NCBI RefSeq assembly: GCF_036964665.1
Contig: NZ_JBAMDA010000001.1
Coordinates: 1,798,001 to 1,862,000, forward strand
Length of the DNA stretch: 64,000 nt
Origin: Nitrobacter sp. NHB1
GTDB lineage: Bacteria; Pseudomonadota; Alphaproteobacteria; Rhizobiales; Xanthobacteraceae
Direction of reading: 5' to 3'
The notes under the pieces are model-generated. The model had not been told where the DNA came from. It was given only the letters and a program-made list of their open reading frames with translations, and made no database searches. The translations under genes were made by a program, and so were the position numbers. Each line of letters begins with the position of its first letter. Position 1 is the stretch's first letter. Shown one piece after another: positions 9,581-17,742 of this stretch.

Positions 9581-9661
9581 TCTGTCTGTTATTATCAATG
9601 ACAGGCCATCGCGATCTCCGGGAGGAGTGATAGCCTACTTGTCGATAACATTACATACGAT
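9581..9661 (-). promoter_or_regulatory. promoter region of the type I secretion operon with shared AT-rich motif
   Basis: Read on the minus strand, 9657-9641 is TATGTAATGTTATCGAC. It differs at one position from TATGTTATGTTATCGAC upstream of rmlA, and lies about 71-87 bp before the exporter start. TATCG occurs twice, 15 bp apart. A second string, CATTGATAATAACA at about 9599-9586, resembles CATTGATAACA in the rmlA region. Two shared strings in two otherwise unrelated GC-rich spacers suggest one regulator. Confidence 0.55.
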
Positions 9662-9762
9662 AAAAGTGACGGAAACACGAACATTCAAAGTGATAGTCGG
9701 TCGTCCGGCAGTGGTTCCGAGCCGCATTCATCGGAGGCCGAGCCGGCGTCGTCACGGAACAA

Positions 9763-9886
9763 GAGCGTTTTCGAGCGAAGCATGTCCTCGGGCTTGACCC
9801 GGGGATAGATACCGGTTCGCGCGGAGAAAACGCGTCGAAAACAAAATCATAGAGCCTCGCTCCCGTCAGAAGCGGAAAGGCTTTAT
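9763..9886. repeat. short palindromic interspersed repeat, copy B
   Basis: This copy reads GAGCGTTTTCGAGCGAAG at its left end, then ATACCGGTTCGCGCGGAGAA and AACGCGTCGAAAACAAAATC, and ends with AGAGCCTCGC...GGCTTTA. It is in the opposite orientation to copy A. Its right tip contains the TAA stop codon (9885-9883) of the methyltransferase gene, so the repeat and the coding region touch. Confidence 0.7.
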
Positions 9887-10509
9887 GTCAGCGCTTCCTG
9901 AAAATTAAAGCTGCTTTCTAACAAAGCCTTCTTGATGGCCGCATCGTCGGCCTCGGGCATCAGCGCCAGCGCACAGACCTCGAAATTCTCCGTCGCCACC
10001 GACACGGTGGGAAAGCCCGCCATCAACAGCAGATTGCCAAGCCGCTCGGCCGTAAATCCGGTGCGATGGGCCATATGCAGGTGTCCTTCCTCGACCGCGC
10101 GGGAATGGCCGTAAAGCATGTCGAGCGGCCTGATCGGACCTGCTGGAGAATTATAGGCGACGGCCGCAATACCTTGCTCGACGATAAAATGAGCTACAGC
10201 TTCGAGATCCGGGCTCATGATCAAGGCGAATCCGTCCAGTTTCAGGATCCGATGGAACTGGCGCAGCGTGGGAAAAATCTCATGGGCGTAGAGATGCTCA
10301 AGCACGTGCGACGACCATATCACATCAAACGACTGCGGATCGAACGACTTCTCGAGTTCGAGGATTGAGCCCACGACGTCGGGTTCGACACCGGGATCGA
10401 TGTCAAAGCGCACCTCTTTCAGGTCTTGCTCATCTACCATTCGAGCAATTCGTCGCGCGGATCCGGGTCCGGAGCCCGCATTGAGCAAGTGCTTGATACC
10501 GGGGGGCAA
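9883..10509 (-). CDS. class I SAM-dependent methyltransferase
   Basis: The 208-residue protein has a Rossmann methyltransferase core: motif I LNAGSGPGS at about residues 8-16, an acidic VRFDIDPG strand-2 end at about 33-40, the SFDVIWSSHVLEH motif-IV region at about 59-71, and LKLDGFALIMSP at about 88-99. The substrate is unknown. A TTG at 10509 with TAGGAG 7 bp upstream is the best start. It lies between the secretion operon and the RTX gene on the same strand. Its position in a polysaccharide/secretion neighbourhood suggests a role in decorating a surface molecule, which is inference only. Confidence 0.8.
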   Translation of the reverse strand: MPPGIKHLLNAGSGPGSARRIARMVDEQDLKEVRFDIDPGVEPDVVGSILELEKSFDPQSFDVIWSSHVLEHLYAHEIFPTLRQFHRILKLDGFALIMSPDLEAVAHFIVEQGIAAVAYNSPAGPIRPLDMLYGHSRAVEEGHLHMAHRTGFTAERLGNLLLMAGFPTVSVATENFEVCALALMPEADDAAIKKALLESSFNFQEALT

Positions 10510-10817
10510 GATCGGCTCCTAACGTCCCGATCGGAGCTATCGGAAGCGGGTTGAACAATACGGCTCCGGGAGCCGACTATCATCACGCTATCGATGTGGC
10601 CTCACAAAGGCATAAAGCCTCTCAAGTCATCTTCACATCACTAAAACCGGAGCGTTACGTGGTTTGACGCGCTTCGAAATGTCGTTGCCGGCATAGCCGT
10701 TCGAAGAACGGCGTCGCTTCCGCTTGCCTATGCGAACAGCGCCATCATGCATGATGCGCCGATCAAGTCGGCAAAATGACATTTGATTCAAGTTAAAACG
10801 ACAATGATTCAAAAGCA
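10510..10817. other. spacer between methyltransferase and RTX gene
   Basis: About 310 bp with no convincing gene on either strand. Apart from ordinary GC-rich sequence I see only the terminator described next. Confidence 0.5.
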
Positions 10818-10844
10818 AAAGCCCCGCCGGTAGAGCGGGGCTTT
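10818..10844 (-). terminator. rho-independent terminator of the RTX-like gene
   Basis: A perfect 10 bp stem (AAAGCCCCGC / GCGGGGCTTT) encloses a 7-base loop. Read on the minus strand it is followed by TTTTGCTTTTG. It lies 30 bp beyond the stop codon of the RTX-like gene. Confidence 0.9.
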
Positions 10845-10873
10845 CACAAATGCTGTTTTCTCCAACGGCCGAA

Positions 10874-11998
10874 TTACGAGAGTTTCGGCAGATTGACGGT
10901 CTGATCGGTGAAGTGAAGATCCTCAACGCCGTTGACCGCAACCGTCTGGTCATCGGTGAAGTGGAGGGTGTAGGTCGACGTGCTCGAGTCGACGTCAATC
11001 TTGGCCACATCGAAGAACGAACGACCGACGAAGTCGACGGAGTCTCTACCATCGCCGCCGAAGATAGTATCGTTGCCGCTATGCGACTCGATGCGGAAGG
11101 TGTCATTGCCACCCCCGCCCTGCAGCGTGGAATTGGCATCCGAAGAGCCGCCCTTGAGCACGAACTGGTCGTTGCCCGCGCCGCCCTGCATAACGTCGCC
11201 CTGCACGCCAACCAGCGTGTCATTCCCGGCGCCGCCTATAAGCGTGCTGTGCCCCTCCGCGCCGCCGGAACCGCCACCATGATCACCGCCAGGACCGCCA
11301 CCAGATCCGCCGCCATGATCACCGCCGTGACCGCGACCGCCGCCATGATCACCGTCGTGGTCGTCCCCATGATCGCCGCCACGGCCATTCCCGAAGGCTT
11401 GGTCGTCCGCACTGGCAACGCGCTGATGACCGCCCGCATTGGCACTCGGCGATTGACCGCCGCCCGCGCCCGACGCCAGCGCGCCGCCCGACACCAGATA
11501 GTCATTACCGGAGCCGCCGTCCAACGTGTCGTTACCGGTGCCGCCGAAGATGCTGTCGTTGCCGGCGCCACCGAACAGCGAACTGTCACCGTGACCTCCG
11601 CGGATCACGTCGTTACCGCCACCGCCGTAGACCGTGTCATCGCCGCTGTCATGCAGGTTAATTGTGTCCGAACCCCTGCCTGCGGCGACAAAGACGTTAT
11701 TGGCGCCGCCGGTCACGTCAAGCTTGCCGCTGTGGTCATCCAGGACGATCGCTTTCAGATTCGGATTTGTTTCGACGCTCGTCGAGCGAGACACGTCCAA
11801 GATCTGGACGGTCGGCGGGACCGCCCCGCCGTGAAACGGCCCGGACTCGAGCCATCCTCTCGCGCTGTTGTCGTCATCCTTGAACACACCGCTTTGCTCA
11901 AGCGAGTCGATCAGCGCCGATCGCACACCCGCCTCGATGTTTCCGTTATGATGGAGAAACTCGCCTAGCTCGGTTTTCGTCAAATAGGAAACGGCCAT
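10874..11998 (-). CDS. RTX-like calcium-binding repeat protein, probable type I secretion substrate
   Basis: The 374-residue product has an N-terminal unique part (1-95), then two blocks of GGxGxDxxx nonapeptides (about 100-180 and 245-325), such as GGGGNDVIRGG and GGTGNDTLDGG. These form calcium-binding beta-rolls in RTX exoproteins. Between the blocks is a roughly 60-residue stretch of Gly, His and Asp (HGDDHDGDHGGGRGHGG and similar) that could bind divalent metal. There is no Sec signal, consistent with type I export. The ATG at 11998 has AGGGGG 5 bp upstream; an in-frame TTG at 12022 is a weaker alternative. A strong terminator follows. Upstream palindromes contain the TAACAT/ATGTTA core seen in front of the exporter and rmlA. 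Confidence 0.85.
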   Translation of the reverse strand: MAVSYLTKTELGEFLHHNGNIEAGVRSALIDSLEQSGVFKDDDNSARGWLESGPFHGGAVPPTVQILDVSRSTSVETNPNLKAIVLDDHSGKLDVTGGANNVFVAAGRGSDTINLHDSGDDTVYGGGGNDVIRGGHGDSSLFGGAGNDSIFGGTGNDTLDGGSGNDYLVSGGALASGAGGGQSPSANAGGHQRVASADDQAFGNGRGGDHGDDHDGDHGGGRGHGGDHGGGSGGGPGGDHGGGSGGAEGHSTLIGGAGNDTLVGVQGDVMQGGAGNDQFVLKGGSSDANSTLQGGGGNDTFRIESHSGNDTIFGGDGRDSVDFVGRSFFDVAKIDVDSSTSTYTLHFTDDQTVAVNGVEDLHFTDQTVNLPKLS

Positions 11999-12138
11999 GG
12001 CACCCCCTGACTGGATTTTCAAGATTCATGGCGAAAGCAGATACCCGGCCGACGCCAATCGAGACCAAATATGCTGCAGTTCAAAGGTGCTAAAGCTTGA
12101 ACAAGCGCGAAGTCGTCACGTCGAAACCGAATATCATC

Positions 12139-12196
12139 TGACGTAACATACAATGTTATGGTTCGTCAAGCGTATTGTTATGCAACATGTTATGAT
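12139..12196 (-). promoter_or_regulatory. paired AT-rich palindromes upstream of the RTX-like gene
   Basis: A perfect inverted repeat TAACAT-ACA-ATGTTA lies at 12144-12158. About 18 bp on, ATTGTTATGCAACATGTTAT contains AACATGTT, another palindrome. Both share the TAACAT/ATGTTA core of the rmlA and exporter motifs. They lie roughly 145-200 bp upstream of the RTX start. The rest of 11999-12496 has no supported gene. Confidence 0.5.
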
Positions 12197-12496
12197 CTCC
12201 GGGTGGTGCGAGTCAAGGATCAAAACCTCACGCCCTTCATTCACATTTGACTGATAACGTCGCCGACGGCGTAGCCAGGGACGGCCGACGGCTTCTTTTT
12301 GCGGGCGTATTCGGTCAGTTTTGCCGAGCCCTCCGCCGGCCATTCGAAATTCGCCGACGAGGCATGCATGCGGATCGGACATTGCCGCGACCGAGCGCCG
12401 TCCGATTGATTGCCAATTGTGGTTGCCGGTTAAGAAATGGTAACGTTCGCAGGCGTTTTATCTGGAAATGTGAGAACCTGTTATCGTGGCGCCCGC

Positions 12497-13156
12497 ATGA
12501 ACGTTCCCGGACCGATGCGGAGGATTATCACGGTTACCCAGCGCAAGGGCGGTGTCGGCAAGACCACGATTGCAGTCTGCGTCGCCGCCGCACTCGCTCG
12601 CCGCGGCCATGACGTTGCGCTGGTCGACAGCGACCCTCAACGTTCCGCCGCGCAGTGGGCGGAGCCGGGCAATCTCGAATTTCCCGTCTATGAAATGGCT
12701 TTGGAGCAAATGTCGGTGTCCGCCTGGGCCCAGGACGTGCGCAGCATTCCAGCCGGCATCGTGGTCATCGATACCGCTCCCAATGCGCGTGAAATGGGAG
12801 CCTCAATCGCCCTAGCCAACCTGATCCTGGTACCCTGCACTCCGTCCGGCCTCGATCTCGACGCGACACTGCAGACTCTGGCGATCGTCGACGCAGCGCG
12901 GGAACAGCGGCGGGATCGGATCAAGGTGATTCTGGTGCCCAACAGACTAGACCGCCGCACGCTTGAGGGACGGCAACTGATCGATGAGTTGAGCGGATTC
13001 GGCGAGATCGTTGCGCCGCCGATCGCCAGCCGTGCGGCCTTCGTCCGCTGCTTCACCAGCGGTCAATCGGTCGCGAGTTTCATGCCTGGAGATGCCGCCG
13101 ATCGGGAAATCCAGCAGCTCGCGGACGCGATCGAACGGATCGACCGAGAGGAATAG
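12497..13156 (+). CDS. orphan ParA/MinD-family ATPase
   Basis: The deviant Walker A motif QRKGGVGKTT, an SDPQRSAAQW switch segment and VVIDTAP Walker B identify a ParA/Soj-type ATPase. The length (about 219 residues) matches short ParA proteins used for partitioning or positioning. No parB gene or parS-like array is adjacent, so the cargo is unknown; similar orphan ParAs position chemoreceptor, flagellar or secretion clusters. The start is uncertain: ATG at 12437, 12497 or 12515 are all in frame and none has a clear ribosome-binding site. I chose 12497 because family members begin just before the MRRIITVTQ strand. Confidence 0.85.
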   Translation: MNVPGPMRRIITVTQRKGGVGKTTIAVCVAAALARRGHDVALVDSDPQRSAAQWAEPGNLEFPVYEMALEQMSVSAWAQDVRSIPAGIVVIDTAPNAREMGASIALANLILVPCTPSGLDLDATLQTLAIVDAAREQRRDRIKVILVPNRLDRRTLEGRQLIDELSGFGEIVAPPIASRAAFVRCFTSGQSVASFMPGDAADREIQQLADAIERIDREE

Positions 13157-13201
13157 CGTGACCTCCGCCGTCGATCGGGACTTCTCGACCTTGACAGACG
13201 A

Positions 13202-13597
13202 CTACCTGGAATTGGCGGGACCAAGCAGAGCCTGGATCACACCTTGCGTGCCAGATTGACGAGACGAGCCGGCAACCGCGGCTTCCTCCAGCCTCATTTT
13301 CTCAAGCAAGAGATCCGTGACTATCTTCCGAAGCCGCTGGTTCTCGAGCTTAAGCTCCTCCAGAACCCGGCGGGTCTCGTCCATCGCCAGCGGGTTGGCG
13401 AGCGCCTTGCCGGCGTCTGCACGATCCTGGGGAATGTCTGCTTCTGGCTTGGGCAGGGGCAGTTTCCGCCACCGGTGAAGCGTCATGACGCTCACACCAA
13501 GCGCCTTGCATACGTCCACCTGGGATTTGCCTGTGCGAGCAAGTTCGTCTGCCCGGGCCAGTTTCAAAAGAATTTCCTCGTGCGAATGCTTCTTCAT
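13202..13597 (-). CDS. orphan IS3-type OrfA-like helix-turn-helix protein
   Basis: The 131 residues contain an N-terminal helix-turn-helix (TGKSQVDVCKALGVSVMTLH, about 22-41) and a leucine-zipper-like segment (LEELKLENQRLRKIVTDLL, about 78-96). This is the layout of IS3/IS911 OrfA, and the RKIVTDLLLEK region is typical. No OrfB integrase gene follows downstream (below 13202), where the ParA gene ends in convergent orientation. The protein is either a relic of a deleted insertion sequence or a retained DNA-binding protein. The ATG at 13597 has GGCGGGA upstream, so it could still be translated. Confidence 0.75.
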   Translation of the reverse strand: MKKHSHEEILLKLARADELARTGKSQVDVCKALGVSVMTLHRWRKLPLPKPEADIPQDRADAGKALANPLAMDETRRVLEELKLENQRLRKIVTDLLLEKMRLEEAAVAGSSRQSGTQGVIQALLGPANSR

Positions 13598-14321
13598 CTT
13601 CCCGCCTAAATGCGCTCAGGTCATCGTTCACCGGCGACGAGACGCCTCGAGCCGACACCACAACCAATGTAAATACTCGCCGTCAGAAACAACGCTACAG
13701 CAGAAATATTTGGTAAGCCCGCGCGCCAGCCTGAGTGTCAATCATCATCCGCAACCCGCGCAAGTTAGCCATTAGTGTTAGCTGCAGTGCAACGTAAGCC
13801 TGCAAGCGGCCAACAATCGTCGCGGTCCGAATCTCATTTTATCAACATCTGCTAGAACATTGCCCACATCGCTACTATACAACGAAACATCGTGAGAGGA
13901 TTGCTGTCTAACAGTATATCCGTTCTTCAAACTATGGGGCAGCACCGCGTGCGTCCGATCCAATTCCTCCATATCGCGGTGCGCCACACTTCTCGCGCTC
14001 GCTAAATCTCCTGCAAAAAGCCATTTTCCCACATCCTGCGTAATCGCAGCAGAACGGCCGGTCAACCTCGGACCGGTACGTGATTGTAACGATTGTTTGC
14101 ACGGACCAATGGTGAACGACCTCCGGGCGGCTCCTCAATCTCCCGCGCTTCACATCACCAGGTTACGGTTCTTCGCAGTTCCACAGACGCGCCCGCAGTC
14201 CCGCCGGGGATCCTCTACCTTCCGCTCGCGCAAAAAAAGGCCGTACCGACTGGAAAACGGACGCAGAGCAGAACCCAGACCCCGGATATTCAATCCGTCT
14301 CGCAGCGAACACGAGAAGCGA
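13598..14321. other. gene-poor stretch
   Basis: About 720 bp with only short, low-quality reading frames on both strands and lower GC than the flanks. I see no supported gene or RNA here. Confidence 0.4.
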
Positions 14322-14429
14322 ATGTCAAATCCAAAACTCCGCCAGAAACCTGTATTTGCTATATTTGCCAGTGGTCTTTTAATTCTAACATTTGCACAAA
14401 CGCCCGCTGAAACGGGACACAAATGTTAG
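14322..14429 (+). CDS. possible 35-residue secreted or membrane peptide
   Basis: A short frame begins MSNPKLRQKPVFAIFASGLL and ends ETGHKC. It has a positively charged start followed by a hydrophobic stretch (about residues 9-24), like a signal peptide, and a terminal Cys. GAGAAG lies about 5 bp upstream of the ATG. The peptide sits in a decayed zone and resembles no family I know, so it may be spurious. Confidence 0.25.
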   Translation: MSNPKLRQKPVFAIFASGLLILTFAQTPAETGHKC

Positions 14430-14550
14430 AACCGGACTACCAGACATGCTGCTGGTCAGTGCTGCATACCCTCGCCACTCCTTCGCAGGGGGCGGCGGGA
14501 GCAGGACCACCAGGTTGCGCCTTTCCGACGCCTCATCATGTGTCGATGCT

Positions 14551-14949
14551 TTATGCAACCCGAACGGAGTTCAGGAAGTTGTTGACCTCTGCCTTGAGCC
14601 GGGTGCTGTCGCGCGACAGCGTTTGCGCAGCGGACAATACCTGGGACGACGCAGTTCCGGTTTCCGCAGCGCCGCGCTGGAGATTGCCGACATTCGAGGA
14701 AACTTCCTGCGCCCCCTGGGCGGCGCGCTGCACGTTGCGGGCGACTTCCTGGGTGGTCGCGCCCTGTTCCTCGACGGCGGACGCGATCGCGGAGGAAATT
14801 CCCGAAAGCTTTTCGGACGTGAATTCCGCTGCGTCGATGAAGTCCTCGTTGACGTAGGAGAGACGGCCTTTGAGATCGGTCCTGGAAACGATCAGCGTTT
14901 CGTCGGAGACGGGGTATTCGTCATCGGTAACCGGAAAATTTTTGCGCAC
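14551..14949 (-). pseudogene. methyl-accepting chemotaxis (Aer-like) gene with central deletion
   Basis: The first 48 residues match the start of PAS-type chemoreceptors (RKNFPVTDDEYPVSDETLIV then TDLKGRLSYVNEDFI). Without transition, the frame continues from about residue 50 as the C-terminal signalling tail (SAIASAVEEQGATTQEVARN ... LNSVRVA). An intact receptor has several hundred residues between these parts, including the rest of PAS, membrane segments, HAMP and the CheW/CheA tip. The deletion joint is near nucleotide 14805 and is in frame, leaving a 132-codon open frame with a GTG start. A receptor lacking these parts should not signal normally. Confidence 0.8.
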
Positions 14950-15293
14950 GGGAAAACTCGTCGATCTGTTGTGATTGAAGCAAGCGGCATGACCGATGCG
15001 CTACCATGACGCGATTCGCCAGGAATTGCGTGAGCGGAACTCGGTAGCGATGCCCTCAAAAGCTTACCTGGGACGAACGCAGGTCAAGGCTGGTGACAAC
15101 TGGGGCAAGCGAACCATCGCGGGGGCACCTTCTGTGGCTTACCGGGGACTCGGCTCTTGTCCGATCCATTCTGATCCATGTCGAATCGGAAACAGGATGG
15201 AGCAATTCGGTTAAAAAAGATGGTTGGCCGTTCGCGCACGCTATCAAGCATCGCCTTCAGCGGAAGGATGCATCTTCCGGCTGCGACCCGCAC

Positions 15294-15353
15294 AAGAGGC
15301 TCTACAACCGCTTCATCCGTTGGAGCCGGTCGGGCGCGTTCGACCGCATCGGA
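15294..15353 (+). pseudogene. IS5-group transposase fragment
   Basis: The short string KRLYNRFIRWSRSGAFDRI matches the conserved N-terminal region of IS5/IS427-type transposases (YNRFxRWxxxGxxDRI). No further transposase follows. The remainder of 14950-15487 holds no supported gene. Confidence 0.6.
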
Positions 15354-15487
15354 TAGAAACCCTGCTTCGCGGATCGACGGCGGCGGTTAAAGTTGATACT
15401 TAATCCGAGTCCTGCGGACCAATTCCGGTATGAATCTATCCACGCCCGTCGCATCGTGCGGGCGCCAGTGCGTGTCGAGGTCATTTG

Positions 15488-17599
15488 GTGAGGACGCTGA
15501 TAATCGACAACTACGATTCATTTACCTACAACCTGGTGCATTTGATCGCAGACATTAATCAGGAAGAGCCCATCGTCGTCCGCAACGATACAACGACCTG
15601 GGACGAACTCTCGGGGAGACGCTTCGATAATATCGTCATCTCACCGGGGCCCGGACGACCAGACCGGGTGGCGGATTTCGGCCTGTGCAAAGCCGCCATC
15701 GAAGCGGCCGCAGTTCCCTTGCTTGGTGTGTGTTTGGGACATCAGGGCCTTGCCACTGCGGCAGGTGCGACTCTGGGGCGGGCCCCCTCCCTCGTCCACG
15801 GACGCACGTCCAGAATCGTGCATCAGGGCTCCGGCCTCTTCGCAGACATGCCGCCGTTGTTCAACGCGGCGCGCTATCATTCTTTTGTGGTCCAGCGCCC
15901 CCTCCCCTCCACTCTTGAGGAAATTGCCCGGACCGAAGATGGCCTCGTCATGGGCGTCGCTCGTCGTGGTCGGCCGCAATGGGGCGTTCAATTTCACCCG
16001 GAATCGATCCTTACAGACGATGGTCGCATCTTGCTACAAAATTTTCGCGACCTGTCGTTTCGCGCCTCGGGAAGAATATCAACGCCACCCCGGGCACATG
16101 CGGACAAGCGACGTGCGACAGTGCCGACCGCTGCGACCCGCAAGGCATTCTGGTGCGAAATCCCGCGTGCGATCGACACCGAAGCGGTGTTCTGTTCGCT
16201 CTTTGCCGACCAACCCTTCGCCTTCTGGCTCGACAGCAATCTTGCCGGGTCGGCGCTGTCGCAGTGGTCTTACATGGGAGACGCATCGGGGCCACATGCG
16301 GCGACGGTCCAGTATCGCAGCCACGACCGAACGATCGTTATCGATGATGCTAACGGTCACCGAACCGAGAACGTCGATATATTCGAATATCTTCAAAGGG
16401 AGCATCCCAGCCGGCCGCAGTCGGCGCCGCCATGTCCTTTCGTCGGCGGGCATGTGGGCTGGTTTGGTTACGAGCTGCGACATGATTGTGGCTCGCCGAC
16501 CATGCGGCGCGCCGCAACACCCGACGCATTGTTGATCCACTCCGACAGATTCATCGCCGTAAACCATCTGGACGGGAAAACGTATGTGTGCGCGATCGAC
16601 AGGCCCGACGAAGCCGGCCGCGCGCAGCATTGGATTCAATCGACACTCAAGCGAATCGAATCGGCACACAGGCCGCCTATGGAATTACCCGCAACCGGCC
16701 GGGATCCGCTTGAGTTCCTCATGCGGGATGGAAAAGCCGGCTATCGCTCCAAGGTCGCGCGCTGTCTCGACTTGATCGCGCAAGGCGAGACTTATCAGGT
16801 CTGTTTGACCAACGAACTTTCCTGTGCCGCCACAGTCGAGCCCTTGCGGGTTTATCGCACAATGAGACACGTCAATCCCGCTCCGTTTGCGGCTTTTCTC
16901 AAATGGCCAGGCGGGGCCGTCCTCAGTGCGTCGCCGGAGCGATTTCTTGCAGTCGATGCAGACGGCAACGTCGAAGCAAAGCCGATCAAGGGAACGGTCC
17001 GGCGCGACGCCGATCCGCATGAAGACGAGAGGCTGGTCGAAATGCTGCGAGCCAGCCGAAAAAATCGGGCAGAGAACGGGATGATCGTCGATCTCCTGCG
17101 TCACGATCTATCGCGCTGTTGCGAGACCGGGACCGTATCCGTGCCGAGCTTGTTCGACGTCGAAACGTATCAGACGGTCCACCAATTGGTCAGCACGATA
17201 CGTGGCGTTCTGAGCCCGGAGCACACGCTCGTTGACCTGCTTCGCAGCGGCGCATTCCCGGGAGGATCGATGACCGGCGCGCCGAAATCTCGCACTCTCG
17301 AGCATATCGATCAGTTGGAACAGCGTGCCCGCGGCATCTATTCCGGCGCGCTTGGCTGGCTGGGTGACGACGGCGTTGCCGATCTGAGCATCGTGATCCG
17401 ATCCATCGTGTCGGCCGATGGACGGTTCTTTATCGGTGTGGGAGGTGGGGTCGTTGCAGAATCGACACCCGACGGCGAATTTGAGGAAATGCTCCTAAAG
17501 GCCGAGGCTTCGATCAAATCGATCGTCATCGCCGCACTTGGAAGCTTTAGCGAAGATCGCTATCATCTCCTGGAGTCCAGCGATGACATGCCTTTCTGA
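15488..17599 (+). CDS. pabAB: aminodeoxychorismate synthase, fused glutamine amidotransferase and chorismate-binding subunits
   Basis: Residues 1-190 are a class I glutamine amidotransferase (PabA/TrpG type) with DNYDSFTYN, nucleophile Cys in GVCLGHQ (C82) and the HPE triad (H170, E172). The remainder is a chorismate-using PabB/TrpE domain, with PIKGT near residue 500. The Lys of PIKGT is the covalent nucleophile of PabB, whereas anthranilate synthases have Ala there, which favours 4-amino-4-deoxychorismate synthesis (folate) over tryptophan. GAGGT at 15477-15481 favours the GTG at 15488 over a TTG one codon earlier. No PabC lyase gene is adjacent. Confidence 0.88.
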   Translation: MRTLIIDNYDSFTYNLVHLIADINQEEPIVVRNDTTTWDELSGRRFDNIVISPGPGRPDRVADFGLCKAAIEAAAVPLLGVCLGHQGLATAAGATLGRAPSLVHGRTSRIVHQGSGLFADMPPLFNAARYHSFVVQRPLPSTLEEIARTEDGLVMGVARRGRPQWGVQFHPESILTDDGRILLQNFRDLSFRASGRISTPPRAHADKRRATVPTAATRKAFWCEIPRAIDTEAVFCSLFADQPFAFWLDSNLAGSALSQWSYMGDASGPHAATVQYRSHDRTIVIDDANGHRTENVDIFEYLQREHPSRPQSAPPCPFVGGHVGWFGYELRHDCGSPTMRRAATPDALLIHSDRFIAVNHLDGKTYVCAIDRPDEAGRAQHWIQSTLKRIESAHRPPMELPATGRDPLEFLMRDGKAGYRSKVARCLDLIAQGETYQVCLTNELSCAATVEPLRVYRTMRHVNPAPFAAFLKWPGGAVLSASPERFLAVDADGNVEAKPIKGTVRRDADPHEDERLVEMLRASRKNRAENGMIVDLLRHDLSRCCETGTVSVPSLFDVETYQTVHQLVSTIRGVLSPEHTLVDLLRSGAFPGGSMTGAPKSRTLEHIDQLEQRARGIYSGALGWLGDDGVADLSIVIRSIVSADGRFFIGVGGGVVAESTPDGEFEEMLLKAEASIKSIVIAALGSFSEDRYHLLESSDDMPF

Positions 17600-17651
17600 T
17601 GATATGCCTTTCTAAGGTAGAGCTATCCCAGCTTGGTGGAATCAAAACAGG

Positions 17652-17742
17652 GCTCCAGCCTTTTGTGTTGCGCGTTTTCTTCACGCGAACCGATACCCAT
17701 CTCGGATCAAGCTCGAGGAGCTTCGCTCGAAAACGCTAATAG
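17652..17742. repeat. short palindromic interspersed repeat, copy C
   Basis: It contains GCGCGTTTTCTTCACGCGAA, CCGATACCCATC and CTTCGCTCGAAAACGCTAAT, in the same orientation as copy A but without the A copy's left hairpin. It lies just past the pabAB stop. Confidence 0.65.

Noticed and set aside
10850-11968. 372-codon plus-strand frame over the RTX gene
   Set aside because: It is Ala/Thr/Val/Arg-rich low complexity created by the complementary strand of the Gly/Asp RTX repeats.
12134-12382. 82-codon minus-strand frame upstream of the ParA gene
   Set aside because: It covers the regulatory palindromes, has an Arg-rich unlikely sequence and no ribosome-binding site.
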